This document shows, one piece after another, positions 1 through 7,004 of a stretch of 14,937 nt of DNA (positions are counted from its first letter, which is position 1; the number at the start of each line of letters is the position of its first letter). This DNA is from Anaerolineae bacterium (GTDB lineage Bacteria; Chloroflexota; Anaerolineae; JAADDB01). The translations under genes were made by a program, and so were the position numbers. The notes under the pieces are model-generated. The model was given only the letters and a program-made list of their open reading frames with translations. It had not been told where the DNA came from and did no database searches. The stretch lies in assembly GCA_015486895.1 (NCBI GenBank), contig WFQT01000391.1, forward strand, positions 1 through 14,937, read 5' to 3'.

Positions 1-4
1 AGCA

Positions 5-1864
5 TTGCTACAGGAGGAGAGCCGGCAAGAAGCCATTGCTGCCGAGAAATTTGCCCGTGCTGTAGACCGGCTGGAAAACGGCGAGTCACTAAAAACCATT
101 CTTCCGGCCCTGTCAATAGCGCAAGAGGATGACATCGCCTTATTGCTATACATTGCCGCCGAGCTCAAACGGAATGCCCAACCGGTAAAGCGCTCGACAG
201 AACAAACAGCAAAAGAGCGTGCACTTTTCCTGGCACAAGTGCGAGCAGAGCGAGAGGCCTTGTTAAGCGAAGAGAGCCTCAGCCATGCCTTCGCCGCAGC
301 CACTGCCCGTGTCGAGAGGGGTGAGCCGGTAGAGGAGGTCATCGATGATTACCCTCCAGCCACTGTCACTGAGATCGCCCCCATGTTGCAACTGGTCAGC
401 CAAATGCGCAACATGCAAGAAATGCCACAGCGCACTGGCATAGCTGCTTACAGCGGCAAAGCACGCTTCTTGGCTAAAGCGGAACAACAGCGCAAACAGC
501 TACACTGGCAAAAGCACCATCTTAACTGGCGCGAGGCGATTGCCGGCTGGTGGCGCAACGTTGCCTGGCAGCGTTCTTTGATCACGGTAGTCATCACCCT
601 GGTGATCTTCTTAAGCACGCGAGGGCTCTTTGCCGCCTCAGCAGCCAGCCTACCAGGAGATGTACTTTACCCCGTCAAGCTGTTGAGTGAGCAAGTCTCC
701 CTGGCTACCACTTTTAATCCCGAGCAACGACAGGCAAAAGAGTCGCATTACCTGCAAGAGCGCCGACAGGAAGTGGCAACAATAGTCCAGCTACACCGAC
801 CAGTGAAGAAATTGTTCTACGCCGGCTACCTGAGCGCTATTAACGGCAATACCTGGTCCGTGGACGGCCAAGTCATTTTCGTGCCGGACGATGCCAAGAT
901 AGAGGGAACACCGCGACCAGGCGCCTGGGCGGAAATGACCATTACCAGTGATAATAACGGCCACCTGCACTTGCGGCACGCTGTCATCTGGGGACGCAGT
1001 CTATTACTGCCAACACCCACGCCCACAGAGACACCTACAGCCACAGAGACATCTACACCCACGGCCACGCCAACCGACACGCCAACGCCAGTTCCCACTG
1101 CCACCCCCACGGCCACGCCAACCGACACGCCGACGGCAACGGCAACACCAACAACAACACCGACGGGCACGCCCACTCCCACGCCCACCGCGACCTCAAC
1201 ACCGACGCGATGGCCTGTCAACGGGTTCATAGATCGCATCCGAGAAATGCACGACAAATACTGGATTATAGGCAACACAAAAGTGTACATTGACACGGGC
1301 ACGAATATCATACCCACAGCCGGTCAACCAGAAGTCGGCGCCCTGGTCCGGGGCGATGGATACGTTGTTGGGGATGGGCTGCGGGCCCGCTGGATTGAAG
1401 TCCTCGCCATAGGGCGAGTCCACGAGGAATTTCGCGACCGCATCCAGGAAATCGCTGCTGATCACTGGATCGTTGGGGACCAACGCATCGAAATCAACGA
1501 TCATACTGAAATTACCGGCGTGACACCACAGATAGGCTACATCGCCGCTGTCAAAGGGGATCGCTACCCGGACGGTCATTTCATCGCTACACACATCGAC
1601 GTCCAAAGTGTTGAGCAAGTAGCCTTCAGCGGCCAAGTTGAAGCCATTCAAGATAACCACTGGCAGGTAATGGGACACATAGTTATCGTCAGTAAGGAAA
1701 CGGTGATCACCGGCTCGCCCGCCGTGGGCGATTGGGTGGATGTCCTCGGCGAAATGTGGGGTAACGAAAACACAGTACGAGCGCTGCGAATCACCAAGCG
1801 CCTACCGCCGGCAACAGCAACGCCGACAACAACGCCAACAGCAACGCCAACAGCGACAATGTAG
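5..1864 (+). CDS. DUF5667/DUF5666 membrane-anchored envelope protein, anti-sigma-like architecture (5' end uncertain)
   Basis: Residues about 19-57 and 95-138 are two related helical units (pattern 'RLENGESL...' and 'RVERGEPV...'), predicted cytoplasmic. A single membrane span follows at about 191-213. The DUF5667 signature comes next ('SLPGDVLYPVKLLSEQ', about 215-260, with 'QRQAKESHYLQERRQE'). Four DUF5666-like beta units sit at about 271-329, 405-467, 475-534 and 540-597; the last has the pattern 'VITGSPAVGDWVDVLGE'. A Thr/Pro/Ala linker (about 336-401) separates unit 1 from unit 2, and a second short Thr-Pro tail ends the protein without an anchor. Proteins of this layout in Chloroflexota are often encoded beside ECF sigma factors, but no sigma gene is in view. 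The first usable codon is TTG at the left edge, and the frame is open to base 1, so the true start may lie outside the window. The regulatory role is inference; the ligand of the outer domains is unknown. Confidence 0.8.
   Translation: MLQEESRQEAIAAEKFARAVDRLENGESLKTILPALSIAQEDDIALLLYIAAELKRNAQPVKRSTEQTAKERALFLAQVRAEREALLSEESLSHAFAAATARVERGEPVEEVIDDYPPATVTEIAPMLQLVSQMRNMQEMPQRTGIAAYSGKARFLAKAEQQRKQLHWQKHHLNWREAIAGWWRNVAWQRSLITVVITLVIFLSTRGLFAASAASLPGDVLYPVKLLSEQVSLATTFNPEQRQAKESHYLQERRQEVATIVQLHRPVKKLFYAGYLSAINGNTWSVDGQVIFVPDDAKIEGTPRPGAWAEMTITSDNNGHLHLRHAVIWGRSLLLPTPTPTETPTATETSTPTATPTDTPTPVPTATPTATPTDTPTATATPTTTPTGTPTPTPTATSTPTRWPVNGFIDRIREMHDKYWIIGNTKVYIDTGTNIIPTAGQPEVGALVRGDGYVVGDGLRARWIEVLAIGRVHEEFRDRIQEIAADHWIVGDQRIEINDHTEITGVTPQIGYIAAVKGDRYPDGHFIATHIDVQSVEQVAFSGQVEAIQDNHWQVMGHIVIVSKETVITGSPAVGDWVDVLGEMWGNENTVRALRITKRLPPATATPTTTPTATPTATM
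1010..1210 (+). repeat. Low-complexity Thr-Pro coding repeat
   Basis: This is the DNA of the Thr-Pro linker, built from degenerate ACG/ACA-CCN-type hexamers (codons for Thr, Pro, Ala). An internal near-exact direct repeat of about 25 bp, containing CCACGGCCACGCCAACCGAC, occurs at about 1060-1084 and again at about 1109-1133. It probably expands and contracts by slippage or recombination. A shorter block of the same type encodes the protein's last residues at about 1807-1860. The G/V-rich reverse-strand ORF here is a by-product of the repeat. Confidence 0.8.
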
Positions 1865-2234
1865 GAACCATCAACATTTCAATTTATACTAATGTAACCA
1901 ATCTTTCCATACCCCAAGACAGCGTCAGGAGAAGAGTATCAACTTGACCCAAGAAGGTACATAATACTCTCATCAGCGTGGTGAAATTGCCTGATGAATC
2001 TAATTTTAGTATAATAATAAGATATTGGGGGTCTGGCGAAGATGACGTTTTAGGCTCTACGGCGCTATCCTCATCGCAGATTGTACAGCTTAACACAGAT
2101 CTTTTTCCTTGCTTTTCAACCTAAATCTGCGCAATTCTGTGTTTTTCTGTGGCTAAAATATAAAAACGCCGGAACCCAATAAGATATACCAGATCGGTGA
2201 TAGTAGCCAATGCCTTTGGATATTGAGAATTCCC
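1865..2234. other. 370-bp gene-free stretch with decayed repeat remnants
   Basis: No convincing coding region is present; the short reverse ORF here has no recognisable features. Two structures are visible. A perfect 9-bp inverted repeat, TTATACTAA at 1884-1892 and TTAGTATAA at 2006-2014, encloses a smaller inverted pair AGAGTAT/ATACTCT. At 2135-2154 the phrase TTCTGTGTTTTTCTGTGGCT matches 18 of 20 bases in the core of the MITE copy at 11522-11705. The promoter of the next gene must lie here, but no clear -35/-10 pair was found. Confidence 0.5.
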
Positions 2235-3455
2235 ATGCAACTTAGCACATATCCTAACCAGCAATCCGCCAAGAGCTGCAAAATACGACAGAGACAATGG
2301 TTATTGCCGTTGGGGCTTCTATTATCTGTACTCCTCAGTATGCCTCAACATGTCGCGCTTGGTGACAAGGGAATCCAAACAATACAACAGGTAAATCACA
2401 TTAACTATTGGCAAAACTGGACGGCACTCTCCCAGCCACGAGCACCTTTACATCCCCAGATGGTAGTCGCTCCTGACCAAACAGCCTACGCTGTTTGGGA
2501 GGAAAATGGTCAGATATATTACTCTCGCCACTTCCCCGGCGGCAGTTGGATGCCTACAAAGGTCATCGCCACAGGTAATATGCCCAGGATAGCTTTAGAT
2601 GCCAATGGCAATCCCAATGTCGTTTTCGTCAATTTATTCATGGGCAATTTCGAGATATTTCACACCCGTTACCTGTCCGGTACCTGGTCGTTGCCCAGAA
2701 ATATCTCCCATACATCTGGCGCTTCTTACAGCCCCGATATTAGTATAGGCGCCGACGGCATCCTTTATGCCGTCTGGACAGATACTACCCCCGGCTATCC
2801 CTGTATCTACGAAGCTCGCTACATAGACGGTATCTGGCTCAACGCTCCTATTATGGGCAGCATCGGCAAGACCCCAGCAGTGGCCGCCGGACATGATGGC
2901 CTCATGCATGTTGTCTGGCAGCAAAAAATGCTCACCAATGCCTACGATATTTTTCACGCCGCCCTGAGGAACAAACTGACGACCGCTTTACCACAGGACG
3001 TCTCAGACACACCTCGCGAGTCTTTAGCAGCAGATATAACCGTTGACTATCATGACACAGTTCACGTAGTCTGGCAGGAAGAAGTAAAAAGCGGCTTTGA
3101 GATCGGGTATGCCTTCGGCCGCAATGGGATTTGGAGCTGGCCTTTCATCATTTCAGCGAATAATGGACGGGCAGAATATCCTACCGTGACCACAGCTCAT
3201 CAGGGGCATTTAGTGGCCGTCGGGTGGGACGACGGTTACCGCATCTGGATGCGAACGCAAGTGGCCGGCAGCAATGCCTGGCACAATGCCAATTTGATTG
3301 CTACTTCCAACTGGGGCAACCAAGAGCTGTACCTACACGGTGGAAACAACAACCTATACGGCATCTGGGTGGAACGCAGTGTCGCGGATGACGCCGATCT
3401 ACACAGCGGTGACGAGCAAATTCCACCTCTCTTCACCTATTTTTACCCGCGATAG
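2235..3455 (+). CDS. Secreted beta-propeller-like (sialidase/BNR-type repeat) protein
   Basis: The N-terminus has a basic stretch and a hydrophobic segment (about residues 22-38) followed by small residues, as in a signal peptide; export is likely. The mature part consists of six or seven repeats of about 45-50 residues, each with a 'DxxGxxxxVW...' strand and an aromatic strand such as 'IYYSRH', 'IFHTRY', 'IYEARY' and 'IFHAAL'. This is typical of BNR/sialidase-like propellers found in many Chloroflexota surface proteins. There is no obvious sialidase catalytic Arg triad or 'FRIP' motif, so a binding or structural role is more likely than hydrolysis. The ATG at 2235 is preferred because a GAG lies 7 bases upstream; a TTG at 2223 in the same frame has poor spacing. 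There is no C-terminal anchor. A hairpin follows 12 bp after the stop. Confidence 0.7.
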   Translation: MQLSTYPNQQSAKSCKIRQRQWLLPLGLLLSVLLSMPQHVALGDKGIQTIQQVNHINYWQNWTALSQPRAPLHPQMVVAPDQTAYAVWEENGQIYYSRHFPGGSWMPTKVIATGNMPRIALDANGNPNVVFVNLFMGNFEIFHTRYLSGTWSLPRNISHTSGASYSPDISIGADGILYAVWTDTTPGYPCIYEARYIDGIWLNAPIMGSIGKTPAVAAGHDGLMHVVWQQKMLTNAYDIFHAALRNKLTTALPQDVSDTPRESLAADITVDYHDTVHVVWQEEVKSGFEIGYAFGRNGIWSWPFIISANNGRAEYPTVTTAHQGHLVAVGWDDGYRIWMRTQVAGSNAWHNANLIATSNWGNQELYLHGGNNNLYGIWVERSVADDADLHSGDEQIPPLFTYFYPR

Positions 3456-3467
3456 GTATCATCATCT

Positions 3468-3504
3468 CAATATTCAGGGATATCCCTTTGTCCCTCGAAT
3501 ATTG
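3468..3504 (+). terminator. Stem-loop after the propeller gene, possible terminator
   Basis: CAATATTC at 3468-3475 pairs with GAATATTG at 3497-3504. The inner GGGA/TCCC bases extend the stem, and AGGGATATCCCT inside is itself palindromic. Its position 12 bp after the stop codon suits a terminator or a 3'-end stabiliser. No U-run follows, so it is not a classical intrinsic terminator. Confidence 0.35.
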
Positions 3505-3532
3505 CACCTTTACAAACCGTTATCACAACCCT

Positions 3533-3625
3533 ATTTACCGTTTTTCGGCGACTGGATTCCAAGCCGCGCAGGCAGGCTTCGCAAATGTTGCTGCGATTTT
3601 AATCGCCAGTTTATGCTATGTCGGG
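3533..3625. repeat. Dispersed intergenic repeat, copy 1 (GGCGACTGGAT family)
   Basis: From CGGCGACTGGATTCCAA at 3546 to about 3623 this stretch aligns without gaps to 11432-11509, at roughly 75% identity counted by eye. The best-kept blocks are the first 11 bases, CAGGC, TTCG, AATCG and TTATG. Upstream similarity ('TTACCG' against 'TTCACCG') suggests that the unit starts about 12 bp earlier. It lies between two genes and contains no supported ORF. The function is unknown. Confidence 0.6.
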
Positions 3626-3676
3626 CAACAGCCGCCAATTATTTCTTACCCTTCTGTCCAGCCCTATAGACGAAAA

Positions 3677-4093
3677 TTATTCACCGATGATCTGTAAAAC
3701 GAGATGCCGGCGCCGGGGACGATTATCAAAATCCACAAAGATAATCTGCTGCCAGGTACCAAGCAAGAGCGCACCATCCCGGAACGGCACTGTCAACGAA
3801 GCTTTTAGCAGCGCCGCCCGTACATGCGAGTGCCCATTGCCGTCTCCCCAGCGCAGGTTGTGCTGGTAATCCTGGTCCTCCGGCACAATCTGATCAAACA
3901 GCCGCTGCAAATCATGCAAAGCGCCGCTTTCATATTCAATGGTCGTCAAAGCACTGGTGGAACTGGGCGAAAAGATAGTCACAATACCGGCAGAAACCTC
4001 GCTCTTTCGCACCTCATCTGCGACTTGAGAAGTCACATCGATCATGTCCGCATTGCCACGAGTCTCGAACTGTAATGTCCTGGTCTCAACCAC
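3677..4093 (-). CDS. YjbQ-family protein (UPF0047, secondary thiamine-phosphate synthase fold)
   Basis: The 138 residues match the usual size of the YjbQ/UPF0047 family. The C-terminal signature is complete: 'HNLRWGDGNGHSHVRA' (about 78-92), 'VPFRDGALLLGTWQQI' (about 102-117) and 'DFDNRPRRRH' (about 121-130). In E. coli YjbQ the family shows weak thiamine-phosphate synthase activity; the physiological role is unsettled. The usual 'HTTAAL' segment near residue 45 reads 'SPSSTSALTTIEYE', with Ser where the His normally stands. I believe this is a known subfamily variant, but it may alter activity. The start is GTG at 4093: AAAGGAG sits 7 bases upstream, and it gives the family's normal N-terminus. 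The in-frame ATG at 4129 would add 12 atypical residues and put the ribosome site inside the gene. It is transcribed divergently from the DUF3467 gene. Confidence 0.88.
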   Translation of the reverse strand: MVETRTLQFETRGNADMIDVTSQVADEVRKSEVSAGIVTIFSPSSTSALTTIEYESGALHDLQRLFDQIVPEDQDYQHNLRWGDGNGHSHVRAALLKASLTVPFRDGALLLGTWQQIIFVDFDNRPRRRHLVLQIIGE

Positions 4094-4226
4094 CCCGGTA
4101 CTCCTTTCTTCATCTGACGCCAACGCCAAGCCGTACTCTTAAGAACTGGCTGCACAATCTAACTTTTCATTACCAACTACTAACCTGGCCGAGAAAATCA
4201 CGATTCTCTAACAAGGCCACAAACAC

Positions 4227-4235
4227 ATTATAACA
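4227..4235 (-). promoter_or_regulatory. Extended -10 promoter for the yjbQ-like gene
   Basis: Read on the minus strand this is TGTTATAAT, a consensus -10 box with the TGN extension. It lies about 135 bp upstream of the GTG start. No good -35 box is visible, which is tolerated in extended -10 promoters. The divergent gene has the identical nine bases. Confidence 0.5.
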
Positions 4236-4303
4236 CACCCACTCCGGAAATAGGGCCCGTCTATCCTCATCCCTACCGGTGTTAAGCGTGAATGGCTATT
4301 TCA

Positions 4304-4312
4304 TGTTATAAT
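4304..4312 (+). promoter_or_regulatory. Extended -10 promoter for the DUF3467-propeller pair
   Basis: TGTTATAAT is a perfect -10 box with TGN extension, 61 bp upstream of the ATG at 4374. The -35 region is weak (TTAAGC at 4282-4287 with a long spacer). It probably drives the downstream coupled pair of genes. Confidence 0.55.
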
Positions 4313-4373
4313 GTTTACATTCATTGTCGTGCTTTGCAACCGCTAACATTCATTTTCCATAGCGAGGTGGACC

Positions 4374-4700
4374 ATGGAACAAACAAATCAGCAACAACCA
4401 AGCATCAAAGTCGAGATCCCAAACCAGTTGGATGCCATTTACAGCAATTTCGCCATTATCAACCACTCTCCATCAGAGGTGATCATCGACTTTGCCCAAA
4501 TTTTGCCTAACGCACCCCGGGCCAGGGTTCAAGCGCGGGTCATGCTCACACCCATCAATGCCAAAGCACTCTACAACGCACTGAGAGACAACATAGCCCG
4601 CTACGAACAGCAATTCGGGCCTATCACTTATCCTGGTCAGGGTGATCACGAAGCAGACCTGGGCGGCATGGTCTGGCGCGTTGCTCCAGAGACATCATGA
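4374..4700 (+). CDS. DUF3467 domain protein
   Basis: This small soluble protein (108 aa) matches DUF3467: 'YSNFAIINHSPSEVIIDFAQILP' (about 23-45), then 'ARVMLTPINAKALYNALRDNIARYEQQFGPI' (about 55-85). The family is widespread in bacteria and archaea and has no established biochemical function; its typical length is about 90-110 residues. GAGGTGG at 4364-4370 is a good ribosome site just before the ATG. The stop codon is one base before the start of the next gene, so the two are probably cotranscribed and translationally coupled. The C-terminal 20 residues (Gly/Asp/Glu-rich) are less conserved. Confidence 0.85.
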   Translation: MEQTNQQQPSIKVEIPNQLDAIYSNFAIINHSPSEVIIDFAQILPNAPRARVQARVMLTPINAKALYNALRDNIARYEQQFGPITYPGQGDHEADLGGMVWRVAPETS

Positions 4701-4701
4701 A

Positions 4702-6636
4702 ATGAACAAGCTTAGACGATATATCCCTCTCTACCTCTGTGTTGCCCTAATGGCTCTGGCGGTGGCATCGCGCCCGACACTACGTGCGGACAGTGGAAGC
4801 TGGAAAGCTATCGGACCAGGCAGTCACTTGGCCTTACAAGTTGTGCTCTCCCCCAATTACACCCGAGACCAAACGCTGTTTACAGCATTCCCTGATAACA
4901 TATATCGCTCTACCGATGGTGGTAACCATTGGGAACCGGCAGCACAATTGCCATTACCGAACGTTTCCGTACTCACCATTTCTCCTGATTACCGTCAGGA
5001 CCACACCCTTTTTGCTTTGCAATCATGGGGTAGTGATGGACTACTTTACCGCAGCACTGACGATGGCAAAACATGGAAACCACTTTGGCGACAACCACAC
5101 TTGCGCCATCTGGCTATTTCACCCAATTATGGCCAAGACTGCATTCTTTTCGCCGCGGCCGCTGAGCCTACCCCGGCCCTGATTTGGGTTTCCTACGACA
5201 ACGGCGACCACTGGCAGGCTATTGCCGACGCTAACGCTTTAACACCGTTGAACCGGATAAGCCAACTGGCCATTTCCCCCGCCTTTAATATCGATCACAC
5301 ATTAGCGGTTACCGGTGCCGGTGACATTTACTTATCCCACGACGGCGGCTACACCTGGCAGTGGAACGGCGGCCATGGCCCACATACCACCGTCGCCTTC
5401 GCCCCCGATGCGCCCACCAGTAGTACCCTTTTCGCCGCCTACCTGGAAAATGTGCCCTCATCGCTCTATCCCCGCAGCGGCGTCATTCGTTCAACCGATA
5501 ACGGCGCTAGTTGGCAACTGGCCAGCGGTCTCCTGCCCCGAGACTGGACCAACCCCTATCCGGAACAAATCCGTTTCTCGCTGGATTACAAAACAGATCA
5601 CACCCTATTTGTCATTTTCAATGGAGCCATCATGGGCTTACGGCCTACCTGTGCGAGCACGCAGACAGGCACACCACAGCGGATGAAAACGCCCCCTATC
5701 CCCCAACCTTGGGGGGAGCAACACACCCCCAGAATTGGGGGGCGGGGGGCTATTTTCAGTGGAGCCATCGCGGGCGAGAAAAAACCTGGAATTTACCGCA
5801 GCGCTAATAATGGCTCCACTTGGCAACACCTTCCAGCCATTTCTAACGGCAGCGTGGAAATACATGATGTGGCAGCAGCCCGGTTACCCGGAGGCGGACA
5901 ACTGATCTTCGCAGCCACGGGCAGCGGTCTCTATCGACTACAAGTGCCTGCACCTCCCCATTGTACCAATCTGATTCAGAATGGTGGCTTTGAAGCCAGG
6001 CTCAACGACTGGGCGTCCAGCAACAGCAACATCCCAGCCCGAATTACCAACGATCCAGTTTACCACGGCCAAAACGCGGCTCGGTTAGGACTTCTACCCG
6101 GCGAGCTCAATTGCGAAGGATACTCTTCGGCTTGGCAAACCGTCACCCTGCCGGCCAACGCGACCACTATTTCCCTACAATTGCTGCTCTACCCCGTAAC
6201 GACGGAAAACAGCACCATGGCCGGAGAAAACCGCTTCACCCGGCCAGAACCTTTCCCGAATACCACTGAAACCATATCTGACACCCAGTATGTGCTCATT
6301 CGCGATGCTGCCAACAACCAATGGCTAGAAGCATCTTACTGGTCGCTAGAAAACTCTCCGGCCTGGCATGAGCGGGAATATAACCTGACACAGTACGCTG
6401 GGAAGCGGGTCAAGCTATATGTGGGAGCATACAACGACGGCATCGGGGGCAAGACGGCCTTTTACGTGGACGACATTGCCATCATCGCTTGCCAGGTAGC
6501 AACGCCAGCAGACAGTTTTTCCTATTTACCTCTACTCTGGAACGGTAACTGGTCAGCGCCTACACCAACGCCACAACCCTGGCCGACGCCTACTCCGTGG
6601 CCGACACCCATCACCAACAGCACCATGTCGCCGTAA
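4702..6636 (+). CDS. Secreted Asp-box beta-propeller protein with C-terminal carbohydrate-binding-like domain
   Basis: Residues 1-30 form a signal peptide ('LRRY' then a hydrophobic stretch to about residue 23). Six Asp-box motifs of the form S-x-D/N-x-G-x-x-W mark propeller blades: 'RSTDGGNHW', 'RSTDDGKTW', 'SYDNGDHW', 'SHDGGYTW', 'RSTDNGASW' and 'RSANNGSTW'. Most are preceded by 'ISPxYxxDxTLF', as in YCF48/sortilin-like propellers. From about residue 422 an 'NLIQNGGFE...W' start and a 'YVDDIAI' end (about 592) outline a galactose-binding-like or CBM-like jelly roll. A 'YLPLLW' motif and a Pro/Thr/Trp tail, common at the C-termini of Chloroflexota exported proteins, complete it. The ATG at 4702 is chosen because it opens the signal peptide and follows the DUF3467 stop by one base; an in-frame GTG at 4642 would bury the signal. 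Blade six contains a 46-residue insertion (about 313-358). The substrate is unknown. Confidence 0.8.
   Translation: MNKLRRYIPLYLCVALMALAVASRPTLRADSGSWKAIGPGSHLALQVVLSPNYTRDQTLFTAFPDNIYRSTDGGNHWEPAAQLPLPNVSVLTISPDYRQDHTLFALQSWGSDGLLYRSTDDGKTWKPLWRQPHLRHLAISPNYGQDCILFAAAAEPTPALIWVSYDNGDHWQAIADANALTPLNRISQLAISPAFNIDHTLAVTGAGDIYLSHDGGYTWQWNGGHGPHTTVAFAPDAPTSSTLFAAYLENVPSSLYPRSGVIRSTDNGASWQLASGLLPRDWTNPYPEQIRFSLDYKTDHTLFVIFNGAIMGLRPTCASTQTGTPQRMKTPPIPQPWGEQHTPRIGGRGAIFSGAIAGEKKPGIYRSANNGSTWQHLPAISNGSVEIHDVAAARLPGGGQLIFAATGSGLYRLQVPAPPHCTNLIQNGGFEARLNDWASSNSNIPARITNDPVYHGQNAARLGLLPGELNCEGYSSAWQTVTLPANATTISLQLLLYPVTTENSTMAGENRFTRPEPFPNTTETISDTQYVLIRDAANNQWLEASYWSLENSPAWHEREYNLTQYAGKRVKLYVGAYNDGIGGKTAFYVDDIAIIACQVATPADSFSYLPLLWNGNWSAPTPTPQPWPTPTPWPTPITNSTMSP
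5614..5775 (+). repeat. 24-bp imperfect direct repeats bracketing an in-frame insertion
   Basis: The segments 5614-5637 and 5752-5775 match at 21 of 24 bases and encode 'IFNGAIMG' and 'IFSGAIAG'. They are offset by 138 bp, exactly 46 codons. Removing one repeat with the intervening DNA leaves 'TLFVIFNGAIAGEKKPGIYRSANNGSTW', a blade like its neighbours in the same protein. Confidence 0.75.
5691..5750. repeat. G/C palindromic repeat inside the propeller gene
   Basis: Two adjacent hairpins are present: CCCCCAA/TTGGGGG (5700-5706 with 5709-5715) and CCCCCA/TGGGGG (5726-5731 with 5736-5741). An outer stem, GCCCCC at 5691-5696 with GGGGGC at 5745-5750, encloses both. The composition is unlike the rest of the gene, and the region encodes a Pro/Gly-rich stretch with no propeller pattern. 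It resembles the short G/C palindromes that are usually found between genes. Confidence 0.75.
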
Positions 6637-6811
6637 CAAAGCAGAATTGCTCCTCACAGCACAGGGTCCTAATAGCATATAAGCCAAAAGCCTGTGTAGT
6701 GCGCGCCGGGAAAGAGAAAGCAAAGGATGTATTGAAAACAAACTAACGAAATGTGCACATAAGCATGTGTCCGTGGGGAAAGCACGCCGCTCCAGCCGGA
6801 ATGAAACACAC
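6637..6811. other. Gap before the MITE, no gene seen
   Basis: These 175 bp after the propeller stop, together with the following MITE and 35 bp of leader, make a 403-bp gene-free stretch. I see no ORF with support, no strong hairpin and no clear terminator. The last eight bases, AAACACAC at 6804-6811, are the left target duplication of the element. Confidence 0.5.
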
Positions 6812-7004
6812 GGCATGGTTCGAAAGAGCTATTTCCCATCTTGACAAATTTACTGAGACATCGCGGCTAACTAAGCCACAGAATGATACAGAATCACACT
6901 GAAAATCCTTCTCTTCAGTCTTTTCTGTGCCTTTCCGTGTTATTCTGTAGCCTTCTTTCTGGCCCTATTTGTCAAGATTGTTTCAATTCGAAAAGAACCA
7001 TGCC
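6812..7004. mobile_element. MITE-like palindromic element, copy A (193 bp, 8-bp target duplication)
   Basis: The ends are inverted repeats of about 38 bp: GGCATGGTTC at 6812-6821 mirrors GAACCATGCC at 6995-7004, and ATCTTGACAAAT pairs with ATTTGTCAAGAT. The inverted symmetry continues inward: 6873-6904 pairs imperfectly with 6920-6953 (about 24 of 33 positions), so the whole element is one long imperfect palindrome. It is flanked by a perfect direct repeat AAACACAC (6804-6811 and 7005-7012), the mark of transposition with an 8-bp staggered cut. It has no coding capacity, so it would need a transposase supplied elsewhere. A related copy lies at 11522-11705. The right end is only 35 bp from the translin start codon, so it forms part of that gene's leader or promoter region. 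Confidence 0.85.

Noticed and set aside
1010..1210. Possible CRISPR-like or satellite array
   Set aside because: The repeats are short, degenerate, in codon phase, and inside a well-supported reading frame, without unique spacers of constant length.
826..1317. Reverse-strand ORF rich in Gly and Val over the Thr-Pro repeat
   Set aside because: It is the complement of the Thr-Pro codons; its repetitive V-G pattern is a by-product, and no start signal or family match is visible.
1884..2096. 70-residue reverse-strand ORF in the first gap
   Set aside because: No recognisable domain, no convincing ribosome site, and it overlaps the inverted-repeat structure.
4642..4701. Upstream GTG start extending the propeller protein
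   Set aside because: It would place 20 polar residues ahead of the signal peptide and overlap the DUF3467 gene; the ATG at 4702 fits better.
6841..6872. TTGACA inside the MITE left end as a -35 box
   Set aside because: No acceptable -10 box lies 16-18 bp downstream in copy A or copy B; the hexamer is part of the terminal inverted repeat.
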